This document shows positions 16,582-24,837 of a DNA stretch of 64,000 nucleotides, in pieces. The notes below the pieces were generated by a model. That model had not been told where the DNA came from. It did no database searches and was given only the letters and a program-made list of their open reading frames with translations. Position 1 is the first letter of the stretch; each line of letters opens with the position of its first letter. The DNA is taken from NCBI RefSeq assembly GCF_004335085.1, contig NZ_RQRS01000017.1, positions 61,260-125,259 on the forward strand, written 5' to 3'. This stretch comes from Pedobacter nototheniae. GTDB lineage: Bacteria > Bacteroidota > Bacteroidia > Sphingobacteriales > Sphingobacteriaceae. The position numbers and the translations under genes were made by a program.

Positions 16582-17535
16582 TTACTGGTTGTAAGCTGCT
16601 GGATGTTGCTTAAACCTGGATTTGCGGCTGCCCGAGCAAAAGCCGTAGATATTACCCTTATAATGGACTGTATCTCTCACACCGGAGGCAACAGCCATCT
16701 GACAAACTGGGTCGGCCTTATTATCAATAGCATAGCCAGTTTTCATTGATTGAGGATGCAGTACAGCTTCCATTCCCCCATCGTACATTTCCTTCATGTC
16801 CTTTACAACGAAGGGGTCAGTATTATCCGTTCTTCCACCTTTAACTGGTGGCTGGGGATCATATTCCAGATCTAGCATAACCATCTGCGTATATTTTTCG
16901 CCCATGATATCCTTTATCACTGCAAGGCTCATGTCGATCCCGGCAGAAACACCTGCGCTGGTTCAGTACTTACCACTTTTTACGTAACGCTTATTTTGAG
17001 AACTAATCCCGAACTCATCTTTTAACAATGATTTCCCGTACCAGTGTGTTGTAGCCTGTTGGTTCTTTAATAGTCCTGTTGCGGCAAGTAACCACGCACC
17101 GGTACATACGCTGGTTGTGTATTTCGAGCGTTTGTCGATGTTCCTGATCCAAGTCAGCAAGGTAGTATCCTTTGTCAATGAATAGGTATCTGTTAAGCCC
17201 CCCGGGATGACCAGAATATCAAGTTGCTTGACCTCATTAATGGAACTATCGCATTGCACGCTCATACCGGAAGTATAGATCATTCCCTTATGACGGCCGA
17301 CGAAGAACACCTTTGCTCCCATCAGTTCACTAAATATATGATAGGGACCCATTGCATCCAGCAACGCGTAATTATCATACAGCAGAATACCCACAGTTTT
17401 TATCTTTGACTTAGGTGCAGGAAAATCAATCCTTTGCTTTTCTGCACCTTTACCGTCTTGTTTTGTTTCCTTTTTTTTATCTGTGCAAGCTGCCATAATA
17501 ATTGTCAGCAATGCAGCTAAAATTACTTTCTTCAT
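16582..17535 (-). pseudogene. DJ-1/PfpI-YHS lipoprotein interrupted by an in-frame TGA
   Basis: The frame starts with a lipoprotein signal (MKKVILAALLTIIMAAC). It then has a class-I glutamine-amidotransferase-like DJ-1/PfpI domain: VGILLYDNYALLDAMGP, LDILVIPGGL and the nucleophile elbow SVCTGAWLLAATG. At 16963-16965 the codon is TGA. The same frame resumes at once with TSAGVSAGIDMSLAV, which in this family follows a Trp, so TGG to TGA is the likely change. The C-terminus is a YHS metal domain (DPVCQMAV, YGFCSGSRKS), where the usual second Cys of the CSxxC pair is Arg. It follows a receptor remnant by 10 bases. Residual function of the first 190 residues is possible but doubtful. Confidence 0.8.
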
Positions 17536-17545
17536 TTGGATAGAA

Positions 17546-18319
17546 TTAAAATTTTGCGGTAAATGTTGTTCCATAAGTTTTAGGGCTTCCAAGCATGAAG
17601 GATCTGAATGAGCCGTAGGCTACATACTTCGCGTTGGATGCGTTTCTCATCCAGCCACTAAGCTCAAATCTCCTAGTCGTAATACCTGTCTTGAAGTTAA
17701 AAAGAGTGTATCCTGGCTGGCTCAGGCCGTTAATAAAATCAAAATAATACCTGCCCAAGTATCGATACTCTCCCCTGCCAAAAACAGATAGCCCTGGTTT
17801 ACTTCTGGCAAAATTGTAGGTATATTGTGCAGCAAGCATAGAACTAAGGGGTGGAGTATTAATTGGCTGGTTTCCCTTGAAGTTAACCACTGCATTTTGA
17901 TCTGCACTATAAAGTAACAGCGAGGAATAACGTGCGCGGGAAAAGCTTGCATTATAGTCGATCTGCAAGCCTTTAACAGGCAACGCAGTAAGTTCCAGTT
18001 CCAGACCCTTATTTCGCATCTCACCCACATTTAAGATGAGTGCGTTGATGCCATCCATTGCAATACTAATCTGCTGATTGTGCTGTTCTAGATAAAATGC
18101 AGTCAGGTTAAGCTTTAGCTTGTGATCAAAGAACATATTCTTCCAACCGATCTCAAAATTGTCTGAATTCTCTGGTGCATAAGGAACCTGAGCCGGATCG
18201 GTAGCATTTGTATTCAATCCCCCGGCACGGAAACCTCGTGCATAGCTTCCATATAAGAGCATGTCCTGGTCTAATTTATAGCTCAAAACAAATTTTGGGG
18301 TAAGGCTTAATACATCCGT
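17546..18319 (-). pseudogene. TonB-dependent receptor, 3' fragment
   Basis: An open frame from 18319 encodes the last ~257 residues of a TonB-dependent outer-membrane receptor. It has LTPKFVLSYKLDQDMLLYGS, the typical YARGFRAGG, ENSDNFEIGWKN, LELTALPVKGLQID, and a closing beta-strand ending TTFTAKF. A TAA at 18320-18322 and unrelated sequence lie upstream. There is no start codon, plug domain or signal peptide, so at least two thirds of the gene is gone. The breakpoint must lie between about 18320 and 18383. The receptor was probably cotranscribed with the DJ-1/YHS gene 10 bases downstream. Substrate is unknown. Confidence 0.85.
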
Positions 18320-18354
18320 TTACCAAGAATTTGCCAATGTCTTCTAATTTTTGC

Positions 18355-18381
18355 AAAAATAAGGTTCGGTATATCCCTTAT
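18355..18381 (-). terminator. Possible terminator of the arsenic operon
   Basis: Immediately after the metallophosphoesterase stop, the minus strand has ATAAGG, an 11-base loop, CCTTAT and then TTTT. The stem is short and AT-rich, so this is a weak call. An overlapping 14-bp palindrome ATTTTTGCAAAAAT lies at 18347-18360. Confidence 0.35.
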
Positions 18382-18383
18382 GC

Positions 18384-19121
18384 CTATTTTGCAAGCCTCA
18401 AGGCATCAGCGAACTCATCGGGGAGGGGGCTGTTTATGATAGCTATGGCGGATGCTTCCACATCGTACTCAACACGTCTGAATTCAATTTCGATACTATT
18501 TTTATCGGTTGTGGAACTGCCTGCATTTAAGTGAACTATAACGTAACATCCCTTTAGGTCACCGTCTTTAGGCTTTCCGACGGATCCCAGGTTGATCAAA
18601 TGTTTAAGCCGTCCATCTCGTGTCTCTAAGATTCGGTGATACGGTTTATGGGAGTGCCCGACAAAAAGCAGATCTGCCTCAGCTTCTTTAAGCATTTCCA
18701 AAACATAGTCTGCATCTGTGTCTATCAGGATATATTCATCTATGCTCCTGGTACTGCCGTGCGCAAAAACAAGGTTTAGTTTTTCACCGTTCAGTTTATA
18801 TTCTAACCTGATATGTGCCGGAAGCGTTGTCAGATATTCCCTGTTATCCTCACGAATCAGGTGATAAGCATATTTTTTTTCCGGTTCATTTAAACTTTCA
18901 GGAGTGGTAATGATATTTTCAACTTTTTCGTCATGGTTGCCTTTTAAGGTTGCAATCCCTCTTCTGCGGATTTCATCAATGACTTCATTGGGATAGATAT
19001 GGTAGCCTACAAGATCCCCCAGACAATATACGGCATCGGGCTTTTGGCTGTCCATATCTTGCAGCATGGCTTCAAAAGCGGGGAAATTGGCATGGACGTC
19101 AGAAAATAATGCAATTCTCAT
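18384..19121 (-). CDS. Calcineurin-like metallophosphoesterase
   Basis: A 245-residue cytosolic protein with the complete metallophosphoesterase motif series: FSDVHANF (D-x-H), YCLGDLVGY (GD), LKGNHDEKV (GNHD) and FVGHSHKPY (GHSH). The family hydrolyses phosphodi- or monoesters with two metals. YfcE/MJ0936-like members are of similar size. It is the last gene of the arsenic operon, 27 bases after the ACR3 gene. Metallophosphoesterases do occur in Bacteroidota ars operons, but the substrate is not known. All motifs are intact. Confidence 0.85.
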   Translation of the reverse strand: MRIALFSDVHANFPAFEAMLQDMDSQKPDAVYCLGDLVGYHIYPNEVIDEIRRRGIATLKGNHDEKVENIITTPESLNEPEKKYAYHLIREDNREYLTTLPAHIRLEYKLNGEKLNLVFAHGSTRSIDEYILIDTDADYVLEMLKEAEADLLFVGHSHKPYHRILETRDGRLKHLINLGSVGKPKDGDLKGCYVIVHLNAGSSTTDKNSIEIEFRRVEYDVEASAIAIINSPLPDEFADALRLAK

Positions 19122-19148
19122 ATCTGAAAAGGTGTTTAGAATTGTTTG

Positions 19149-20228
19149 TTAGTTAGTAGCCTCTGTTGTGGTATAATATTTTTTCCTGAACCAGAAGGCC
19201 AGATTAACCAAGGCAATCAATGCGGGTACTTCCACCAAAGGTCCGATTACTCCGGCAAATGCCTGTCCCGAATTGATTCCAAACACACCAATGGCCACGG
19301 CGATCGCCAGTTCAAAATTGTTACCAGTGGCAGTAAAGGCAATGGAAGTACTTCTAGAATAATCTGCCCCGAAATACCTGCCTGCAAAAAAGCTGACGAT
19401 GAACATGATAGAGAAATAGATCACCAGCGGTATGGCAATACGAACCACGTCCATTGGTATCTGTACGATCAGGTTACCTTTCAGGCTGAACATAATGACA
19501 ATGGTAAACAGCAAAGCGATCAGGGTTATAGGAGATATAAATGGGATAAACCTGTTCTGGAACCAGTCTTCACCTTTGAGTTTGATCAGTGCATATCTGC
19601 TGATAACACCCATTGCAAATGGCAATCCTAAATAAATGCCCACGCTTTTTGCGATCTCACCAATGGTTATATTTACCTCAAGGCTTTTCAGGCCAAAGAA
19701 AGGTGGCAATACGGTAATGAATATATAGGCAAACACGCTGTATAACAATACCTGGAAGATGCTGTTCAATGCGATCAGGCCAGCGGCATATTCGCGGTTA
19801 CCTTCTGCCAGCTCGTTCCATACCACCACCATGGCGATACAACGTGCTAGCCCGATCAGGATCAGGCCAACCATATATTCAGGATAGTCCCTTAAAAAAG
19901 TAATGGCCAGAAAGAACATCAACAGCGGACCGACCACCCAGTTCAGCACCAGGGAAACGCTCAACACTTTGGTATCCTTAAACACTTCGCCCATATTTTC
20001 ATATTTTACCTTGGCAAGTGGCGGGTACATCATCAGGATCAGGCCGATGGCCAGTGGGATGTTGGTTGTACCGCTGGAAAAGGAATTGATAAAACCGGAA
20101 GATGATGGGATAAAATAGCCGATGCCAACCCCTATCGCCATCGCGATAAAGATCCATAGGGTCAGGTAACGGTCAAGGAATCCCAGTTTTTTTCGTTCTT
20201 CAACGGGGGCACAATTGTTTGCACTCAT
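19149..20228 (-). CDS. arsB: ACR3-type arsenite efflux transporter
   Basis: A 359-residue protein with ten hydrophobic segments. It carries ACR3 signatures: [20 protein letters not shown] at the start, [16 protein letters not shown] in the middle (the conserved Cys required for arsenite transport), and [18 protein letters not shown] near the end. It exports As(III), and possibly Sb(III), across the inner membrane using the proton gradient. It sits directly after arsC (3-base gap), so reduced arsenate is handed to the exporter. The assignment is secure. The symbol arsB is used loosely, as ACR3 is a different family from the ArsB of enterobacteria. Confidence 0.93.
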   Translation of the reverse strand: MSANNCAPVEERKKLGFLDRYLTLWIFIAMAIGVGIGYFIPSSSGFINSFSSGTTNIPLAIGLILMMYPPLAKVKYENMGEVFKDTKVLSVSLVLNWVVGPLLMFFLAITFLRDYPEYMVGLILIGLARCIAMVVVWNELAEGNREYAAGLIALNSIFQVLLYSVFAYIFITVLPPFFGLKSLEVNITIGEIAKSVGIYLGLPFAMGVISRYALIKLKGEDWFQNRFIPFISPITLIALLFTIVIMFSLKGNLIVQIPMDVVRIAIPLVIYFSIMFIVSFFAGRYFGADYSRSTSIAFTATGNNFELAIAVAIGVFGINSGQAFAGVIGPLVEVPALIALVNLAFWFRKKYYTTTEATN

Positions 20229-20231
20229 GGT

Positions 20232-20651
20232 TTATCTGTTTATATACTGGTTTACAAAATCTGCTGAATAGGCTTTGATCAGCTCACGTACCCTTCTGAA
20301 TTCGTCCATCATTTCCTCTGGCGTTCCTGTAGCCTTTGCAGGGTCAGGGAAATTCTTGTGGAAACGGTCTACTTTTCCCGGAAAGAAAGGACAGGCTTCA
20401 TTGGCATTATCGCAAACAGTGATTACTGCATCAAAATCAATTCCGCCATATTCATCTACATGGTTCGAGGTATGTCCCGAAATATCGATATGATCTTCTG
20501 CCATGACTGCGATAGCTTTTGGATTTACGCCATGTGTTTCAATCCCTGCGCTGTATATTTCCACCTGATCTCCGGCAAAATGCCTTAAATAACCTTCTGC
20601 CAACTGGCTTCTACAGCTGTTTCCTGTGCAGAGTACTAATATTTTTTTCAT
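20232..20651 (-). CDS. arsC: Arsenate reductase, low-MW phosphatase type
   Basis: A 139-residue protein with the LMW-phosphatase P-loop CTGNSCRS at residues 8-15, nucleophile Cys8, and the redox pair Cys80 and Cys87 in ITVCDNANEACPFF. This three-Cys layout is that of thioredoxin-coupled ArsC (Staphylococcus pI258 type). It reduces arsenate to arsenite in the cytoplasm for export by the adjacent ACR3 protein. The Asp in NFPDPAKATG is the general acid. All catalytic residues are present. Confidence 0.93.
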   Translation of the reverse strand: MKKILVLCTGNSCRSQLAEGYLRHFAGDQVEIYSAGIETHGVNPKAIAVMAEDHIDISGHTSNHVDEYGGIDFDAVITVCDNANEACPFFPGKVDRFHKNFPDPAKATGTPEEMMDEFRRVRELIKAYSADFVNQYINR

Positions 20652-20655
20652 GTTT

Positions 20656-21147
20656 TTATTCTTGTCCTATTATTTTACTTCTTCGTTCCATCAGCACTGT
20701 ATCCCGCCATACCCCGTCCATCTTGCCGATCTTTTCGCGATAACCGATTTCTCTAAAACCGAGCTTTTCGTGCAGGGCGATACTACCCGTATTTTCAGGA
20801 AAGATGCCTGATTGCAGCGTCCAGATGTTACTGGCCTCACTTTCGGTAACCAGCTTTTGCAATAGCGCCCCACCTATCCCTTTACCTCGATAGCCTTCAT
20901 GTATATAAACGCTCACTTCTGTTACCCCTGCATAGACACATCTGCCTGAAACAGGGGTTAAAGCTGCCCAGCCTGCCACGTTACCATCAATGATAGCAAC
21001 ATAGCGGAGACCAGCCAGGTGGCCTTTGTCCCATTCTTCCCATGCCGGGGCATCGGTCTGAAAGGTAGCCTGCTTAGTGGCGATACCTTGTAGATAAATA
21101 ATTCTAACCTCTTCCCAGTGCAAGGGGAGTAATTCTATAATTTCCAT
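20656..21147 (-). CDS. GNAT acetyltransferase of the arsenic operon (ArsN-like)
   Basis: A 163-residue GNAT protein. The acetyl-CoA motif is visible as VTEVSVYIHEGYRGKGIGGAL (R-G-K-G-I-G), followed by ALHEKLGFREIGYREKIGK, typical of the phosphinothricin-acetyltransferase-like subgroup. ArsN1 enzymes of this subgroup acetylate the antibiotic arsinothricin. The position inside an ars operon supports that role, but the substrate cannot be read from sequence. I chose the ATG at 21147 because the longer frame would run into the preceding gene and adds no conserved sequence. It is four bases upstream of arsC. Confidence 0.75.
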   Translation of the reverse strand: MEIIELLPLHWEEVRIIYLQGIATKQATFQTDAPAWEEWDKGHLAGLRYVAIIDGNVAGWAALTPVSGRCVYAGVTEVSVYIHEGYRGKGIGGALLQKLVTESEASNIWTLQSGIFPENTGSIALHEKLGFREIGYREKIGKMDGVWRDTVLMERRSKIIGQE

Positions 21148-21154
21148 ACGCTGA

Positions 21155-21724
21155 TTAGCAGCAGCCCGAACCGGGTTCACAGGTCTGTCCCGCCCCAGCA
21201 AGGTTTACCATCTGTAATTTTGGTTTTTCTTCTTTCACCGCTGGTGCACAGCATTCTTCCCCTGTTTCTGTTGTTCCACAACTTCCCCCACGTCCGATTG
21301 CTTTGCACTGCGTAAAATCAGGGATCAGGTTAACGATCAGGTTATCGCCATCGATCAAAAATTCGCCGGGATACATCTGTCTGGTATCAAACTGTGAGTT
21401 TCCAAACTCTATCTTAACGGTTCCCAGGGGGTTAAGTGGTAAAGATTTTTCTACCAGACTTACAATCGACAACGCTTTGCTAACCTGCATGGCCCTTTCG
21501 CTTTCCTGTACGGATGGCTCCCAAAGCTGTACGATAATTTCTGTCCAGGTATTCATTTTTCCTCCGCAATCCACAGATACGATCGGTGCCTGTTTGATTT
21601 CGGTAATATGGTATGAAGCGTCTACCCACTTACCTTCCGCATACTGGAATTGAAGGATCAGTTCTGGATGTTGTTCTAATGTGGCTTTGAATGTTTGCCA
21701 GTTAGTCAATTCTGCATTGTTCAT
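21155..21724 (-). CDS. DUF6428 protein with Cys-rich C-terminal tail
   Basis: A 189-residue soluble protein without a signal peptide. The first ~140 residues match what I recall as DUF6428, a family found next to ars genes in Bacteroidota: NWQTFKATLEQHPELILQF, IVSVDCGGKMNTWTEI and FTQCKAIGRGG. The tail holds seven Cys: a single one in GSCGTTE, then EECCAP, then TCEPGSGCC at the very end. The paired Cys suggest binding of As(III) or another thiophilic metal (inference). It is seven bases upstream of the GNAT gene and follows arsR by 38 bases. The biochemical function is unknown. Confidence 0.7.
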   Translation of the reverse strand: MNNAELTNWQTFKATLEQHPELILQFQYAEGKWVDASYHITEIKQAPIVSVDCGGKMNTWTEIIVQLWEPSVQESERAMQVSKALSIVSLVEKSLPLNPLGTVKIEFGNSQFDTRQMYPGEFLIDGDNLIVNLIPDFTQCKAIGRGGSCGTTETGEECCAPAVKEEKPKLQMVNLAGAGQTCEPGSGCC

Positions 21725-21762
21725 AATATTGCAATTTAACGATTGATATAAATAAAAAAAGG

Positions 21763-22092
21763 TTAGCAGCAGCTGGTTTCGCCTTTGTACGAGCCAAAGA
21801 ATGTACCCAACTGTTCTTCCAATAATTTCCAGGTTTTAGGGTTGATACAATAGCAGACACTCACGCCTTCGATCGTTCCCTGAATGATCCCGGCTGTTTT
21901 AAGTTCTTTAAGGTGTTGCGAAATGGTTGCCTGTGCTAAGCCCAATTCCTCTACCAGATCCCCGCAGATACAGGTATTGGATATAAGGATCCTTTGCAGG
22001 ATGGCGATGCGGGCAGGATGCGCAATTGCTTTCAGCAGGGTGGAAAGCTGGTTCTGCTCGTCGGTGAATATTTCTGATCTTGTAAGTCCCAT
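21763..22092 (-). CDS. arsR: ArsR/SmtB-family repressor
   Basis: A 109-residue winged-helix repressor, first gene of the arsenic operon. ArsR features are KAIAHPARIAILQRI, the pair C-I-C in NTCICGDLVEEL (the alpha3-type As(III) site), and recognition helix LAQATISQHLKELKTAG. Further Cys are in SVCYC and the closing SCC. As(III) binding should release it from DNA. The ATG at 22092 is preferred over an in-frame TTG at 22107, because a perfect operator-like inverted repeat covers 22094-22123, directly upstream. Confidence 0.9.
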   Translation of the reverse strand: MGLTRSEIFTDEQNQLSTLLKAIAHPARIAILQRILISNTCICGDLVEELGLAQATISQHLKELKTAGIIQGTIEGVSVCYCINPKTWKLLEEQLGTFFGSYKGETSCC

Positions 22093-22093
22093 A

Positions 22094-22123
22094 ATTTTAT
22101 ATCGCAATATTACGATATAAAAT
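22094..22123. promoter_or_regulatory. ArsR operator: 11-bp perfect inverted repeat
   Basis: The arms attttatatcg and cgatataaaat are perfect reverse complements separated by caatatta. The element starts two bases upstream of the arsR ATG and would cover the transcription start, fitting autorepression by ArsR. Confidence 0.65.
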
Positions 22124-22131
22124 CAATAACC

Positions 22132-22139
22132 CAAAATTA
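22132..22139 (-). promoter_or_regulatory. -7 element of the ars promoter
   Basis: The minus strand reads TAATTTTG, matching TAnnTTTG, nine bases upstream of the operator. No clear TTTG -33 element is seen at the right distance, so the call is tentative. Confidence 0.4.
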
Positions 22140-22287
22140 ATTTGATTTTTATTTGTGCTGACTAGAAAATCAAAAAGCTGCATTTTACGTTTTCATCCGC
22201 TTGAAAAAACCAAAGCCTGCGATCTATTAGGTACTTCAATAACGTCCATCGGTAACAGCATCTACCTTATTTCTTAATTAAAAAATA

Positions 22288-24825
22288 TCAGTCGATTTTG
22301 GCATTTCTCAATCTCAGGGAATTTAATATAACTGAAACCGAGCTAAAGCTCATCGCGAGTGCAGCGATCATTGGAGAAAGTAAAATTCCAAAAAACGGAT
22401 ATAAAATACCTGCCGCTATCGGAATGCCCAATATATTGTATCCCAGGGCAAAAAACAGGTTTCCTTTGATATTTGCCATAACGTTATGGCTTAACAACCT
22501 TGCTTTTGCGATCCCGTTTAAATCTCCCTTCACCAATGTAATCGCGGCGCTCTGGATCGCTACATCCGTTCCCGTGCCCATCGCAATCCCGATATCAGCC
22601 TGGGAAAGTGCAGGGGCATCATTGATGCCGTCACCTGCCATGGCTACCTTTTTGCCTTGGGCCTGTAGTTTTTTTATTTCATTCAGCTTATCTTCCGGTA
22701 ACATCTGAGCTTTGAAACCATCCAGATTTAAAGTTGAGCTTACTGCCCTCGCTGTATCCTCATTGTCTCCGGTAAACATAATCACCTTGATGCCTTCCTG
22801 CTGGAGCTTTAGAATCGCAGCTGCGCTGGAAGGCTTGATCTTATCCGAAATCACGACAAACCCCACTGCCTGATTTTCAACCGCCAAATAAGAAACTGTT
22901 TTACCCTGCCTTTGAGCGGCACTAACCTGCTCGGCCAGACTTGGATCAATCACCGCTTTAACATGCTCCATCAGTTTTTGGTTCCCCAAAGCCAGTCTTT
23001 CCCCATTCAGACTGCCTGTTACTCCCTTCCCGGTAACGGCCTCAAAGTCAGATATAGCCTTAACGGATATTTCGTTTTCCTCCCCATAACGCAAAGTTGC
23101 CTGAGCCAATGGATGTTCGCTGCTGCTGTTCAAAGCCACAATTTTTTCGAGTATATTCTTCTGAGAAAAATCTGGATTTACACTGACCACCTTTTCTACC
23201 GAAGGTTTACCTTCTGTAACCGTACCCGTCTTGTCGATGACCACTACATCAATCGCATTCATTTTCTCAAGGGATTCCGCATTTTTGATCAGTATCCCAG
23301 ACTGGGCGCCCTTCCCTACTCCCACCATTACCGACATTGGGGTAGCCAGGCCCAGCGCACATGGACATGCAATAATCAATACCGCGATTGCATTTACAAA
23401 AGCATAAACGTAGGCTGGATCGGGGCCGTATACTGCCCACACCACGAACGTTGCGATGGAAATCAATACCACAACAGGCACGAAATAACCTGAGATTTTA
23501 TCCGCCATCTTTTGGATGGGCGCTTTTGAGCGGCTGGCGGAATTGACCATTTCGATGATCTGTGACAGCAGTGTTTCTGAGCCCACTTTTTCGGCAAGCA
23601 TCACAAAAGTCTTATTGCCGTTGATGGTGCCTGAACTTACCTTGTCGCCTATTTTTTTCTCAACAGGAACGGGTTCTCCTGTGATCATTGATTCATCAAT
23701 TATAGCTTCCCCGGTCTTAATACTACCATCCACCGCAATTTTGTCACCAGGCTTGACCCTCAGCAGATCTCCTTTCTGAATATCATCAATAGATACTGAT
23801 ATTTCCTTGTCCCCAACCACTTTTGTTGCTGAATTAGGGGCCAGCTTCAACAGCTCCTTAATGGCGCTGTTGGTTTTGCCATGCGCCCGGGCTTCCAAAA
23901 GCTGACCGAGCAGTACCAGCGTAAGAATCACGGTTGCCGCCTCAAAATAAACGAAAACGGTGCCATGATGTGTTTTAAACTGATCAGGAAAAACTCCGGG
24001 GAATAGAAGGGCAACAATACTGAAGCCCCAGGCAACCCCGGCACCAATCCCAATCAGTGTAAACATGTTCAGTTTCCAGGTTATTATAGATTGCCATGCC
24101 CGCTGAAAGAACATCCAGGTTGCATAAAAGACCACCGGAATAGAAAGAAAAAACTGAACCCAATTCCAGTATTTAAGTTCCAATAGATCAAACAATGGAT
24201 TATTTGGAATCATTTCAGTCATGGCTATAACAAAAATGGGTATGGTAAAACCTGCTGCTATCTTGAACTTTTTGAGCAGGGTTTCATAAGTTTTATCTTC
24301 TTCTTCAAGGTTTGTCCCAGTAGGCACCAGGTCCATTCCGCAGAGCGGACATGATCCTGATTTGTCCCTGATAATCTCGGGATGCATGGGGCAGGTAAAT
24401 TGAGATGCCTGTTTCTTGGCAGGCTGTTTTACCAGGTCCATCCCGCATACAGGGCAGTGACCTGGCTTATCATAAGTCTTCTGACTTTCACAGTGCATAG
24501 GACAATAAAACAGGCCTCCCTCTTCATTTTTATCATCATTTTGAGCCGCGGGATTTTGCTCATTGGCTGAATGATCCTGATTATGATGTTCTGACGAATT
24601 TAGAACATGTTTTCCCTGAACTGCCATTTCAATACCATAATGTCCGGCGGCAGAAAGAGCCTCCTGCAGCTTTTCTATGGGGATATGTTCTTGCATAGTT
24701 ATGACGGCTTCAGCAGGTTCAAGGGTTACCTGTGCAGAAACGCCATCAATCGCATTCAGCACATTTTCAACTTTGCTCCGACAGCCCTGACAGCTCATTC
24801 CGGTTATTTTATAGGTGTGTTCCAT
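22288..24825 (-). CDS. copA: Copper-exporting P1B-1 ATPase with three N-terminal metal domains
   Basis: An 845-residue pump. An HMA domain with GMSCQGC is at 9-15 and a His/Asn-rich linker at about 78-100. Two Cys-rich heavy-metal-binding domains follow (YCPMHCES to CPVCGM, about 108-130; TCPMHPEI to CPLCGM, about 144-164). Eight membrane helices come next, with ITGEP near 381, CPC at 487-489 and the phosphorylated Asp531 in DKTGTVTEGKP, then GDGINDAPAL. CPC with an HMA marks Cu(I)/Ag(I) export from the cytoplasm. It is 12 bases downstream of the multicopper oxidase gene, so exported Cu(I) meets the oxidase in the periplasm. Confidence 0.93.
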   Translation of the reverse strand: MEHTYKITGMSCQGCRSKVENVLNAIDGVSAQVTLEPAEAVITMQEHIPIEKLQEALSAAGHYGIEMAVQGKHVLNSSEHHNQDHSANEQNPAAQNDDKNEEGGLFYCPMHCESQKTYDKPGHCPVCGMDLVKQPAKKQASQFTCPMHPEIIRDKSGSCPLCGMDLVPTGTNLEEEDKTYETLLKKFKIAAGFTIPIFVIAMTEMIPNNPLFDLLELKYWNWVQFFLSIPVVFYATWMFFQRAWQSIITWKLNMFTLIGIGAGVAWGFSIVALLFPGVFPDQFKTHHGTVFVYFEAATVILTLVLLGQLLEARAHGKTNSAIKELLKLAPNSATKVVGDKEISVSIDDIQKGDLLRVKPGDKIAVDGSIKTGEAIIDESMITGEPVPVEKKIGDKVSSGTINGNKTFVMLAEKVGSETLLSQIIEMVNSASRSKAPIQKMADKISGYFVPVVVLISIATFVVWAVYGPDPAYVYAFVNAIAVLIIACPCALGLATPMSVMVGVGKGAQSGILIKNAESLEKMNAIDVVVIDKTGTVTEGKPSVEKVVSVNPDFSQKNILEKIVALNSSSEHPLAQATLRYGEENEISVKAISDFEAVTGKGVTGSLNGERLALGNQKLMEHVKAVIDPSLAEQVSAAQRQGKTVSYLAVENQAVGFVVISDKIKPSSAAAILKLQQEGIKVIMFTGDNEDTARAVSSTLNLDGFKAQMLPEDKLNEIKKLQAQGKKVAMAGDGINDAPALSQADIGIAMGTGTDVAIQSAAITLVKGDLNGIAKARLLSHNVMANIKGNLFFALGYNILGIPIAAGILYPFFGILLSPMIAALAMSFSSVSVILNSLRLRNAKID

Positions 24826-24837
24826 GTTTTTGATTTG

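Noticed and set aside
16963..16965. TGA in the DJ-1/YHS gene as a selenocysteine or readthrough codon
   Set aside because: The family has Trp here, not Cys. No selenocysteine-insertion hairpin was seen just downstream, and the YHS domain shows another damaging change.
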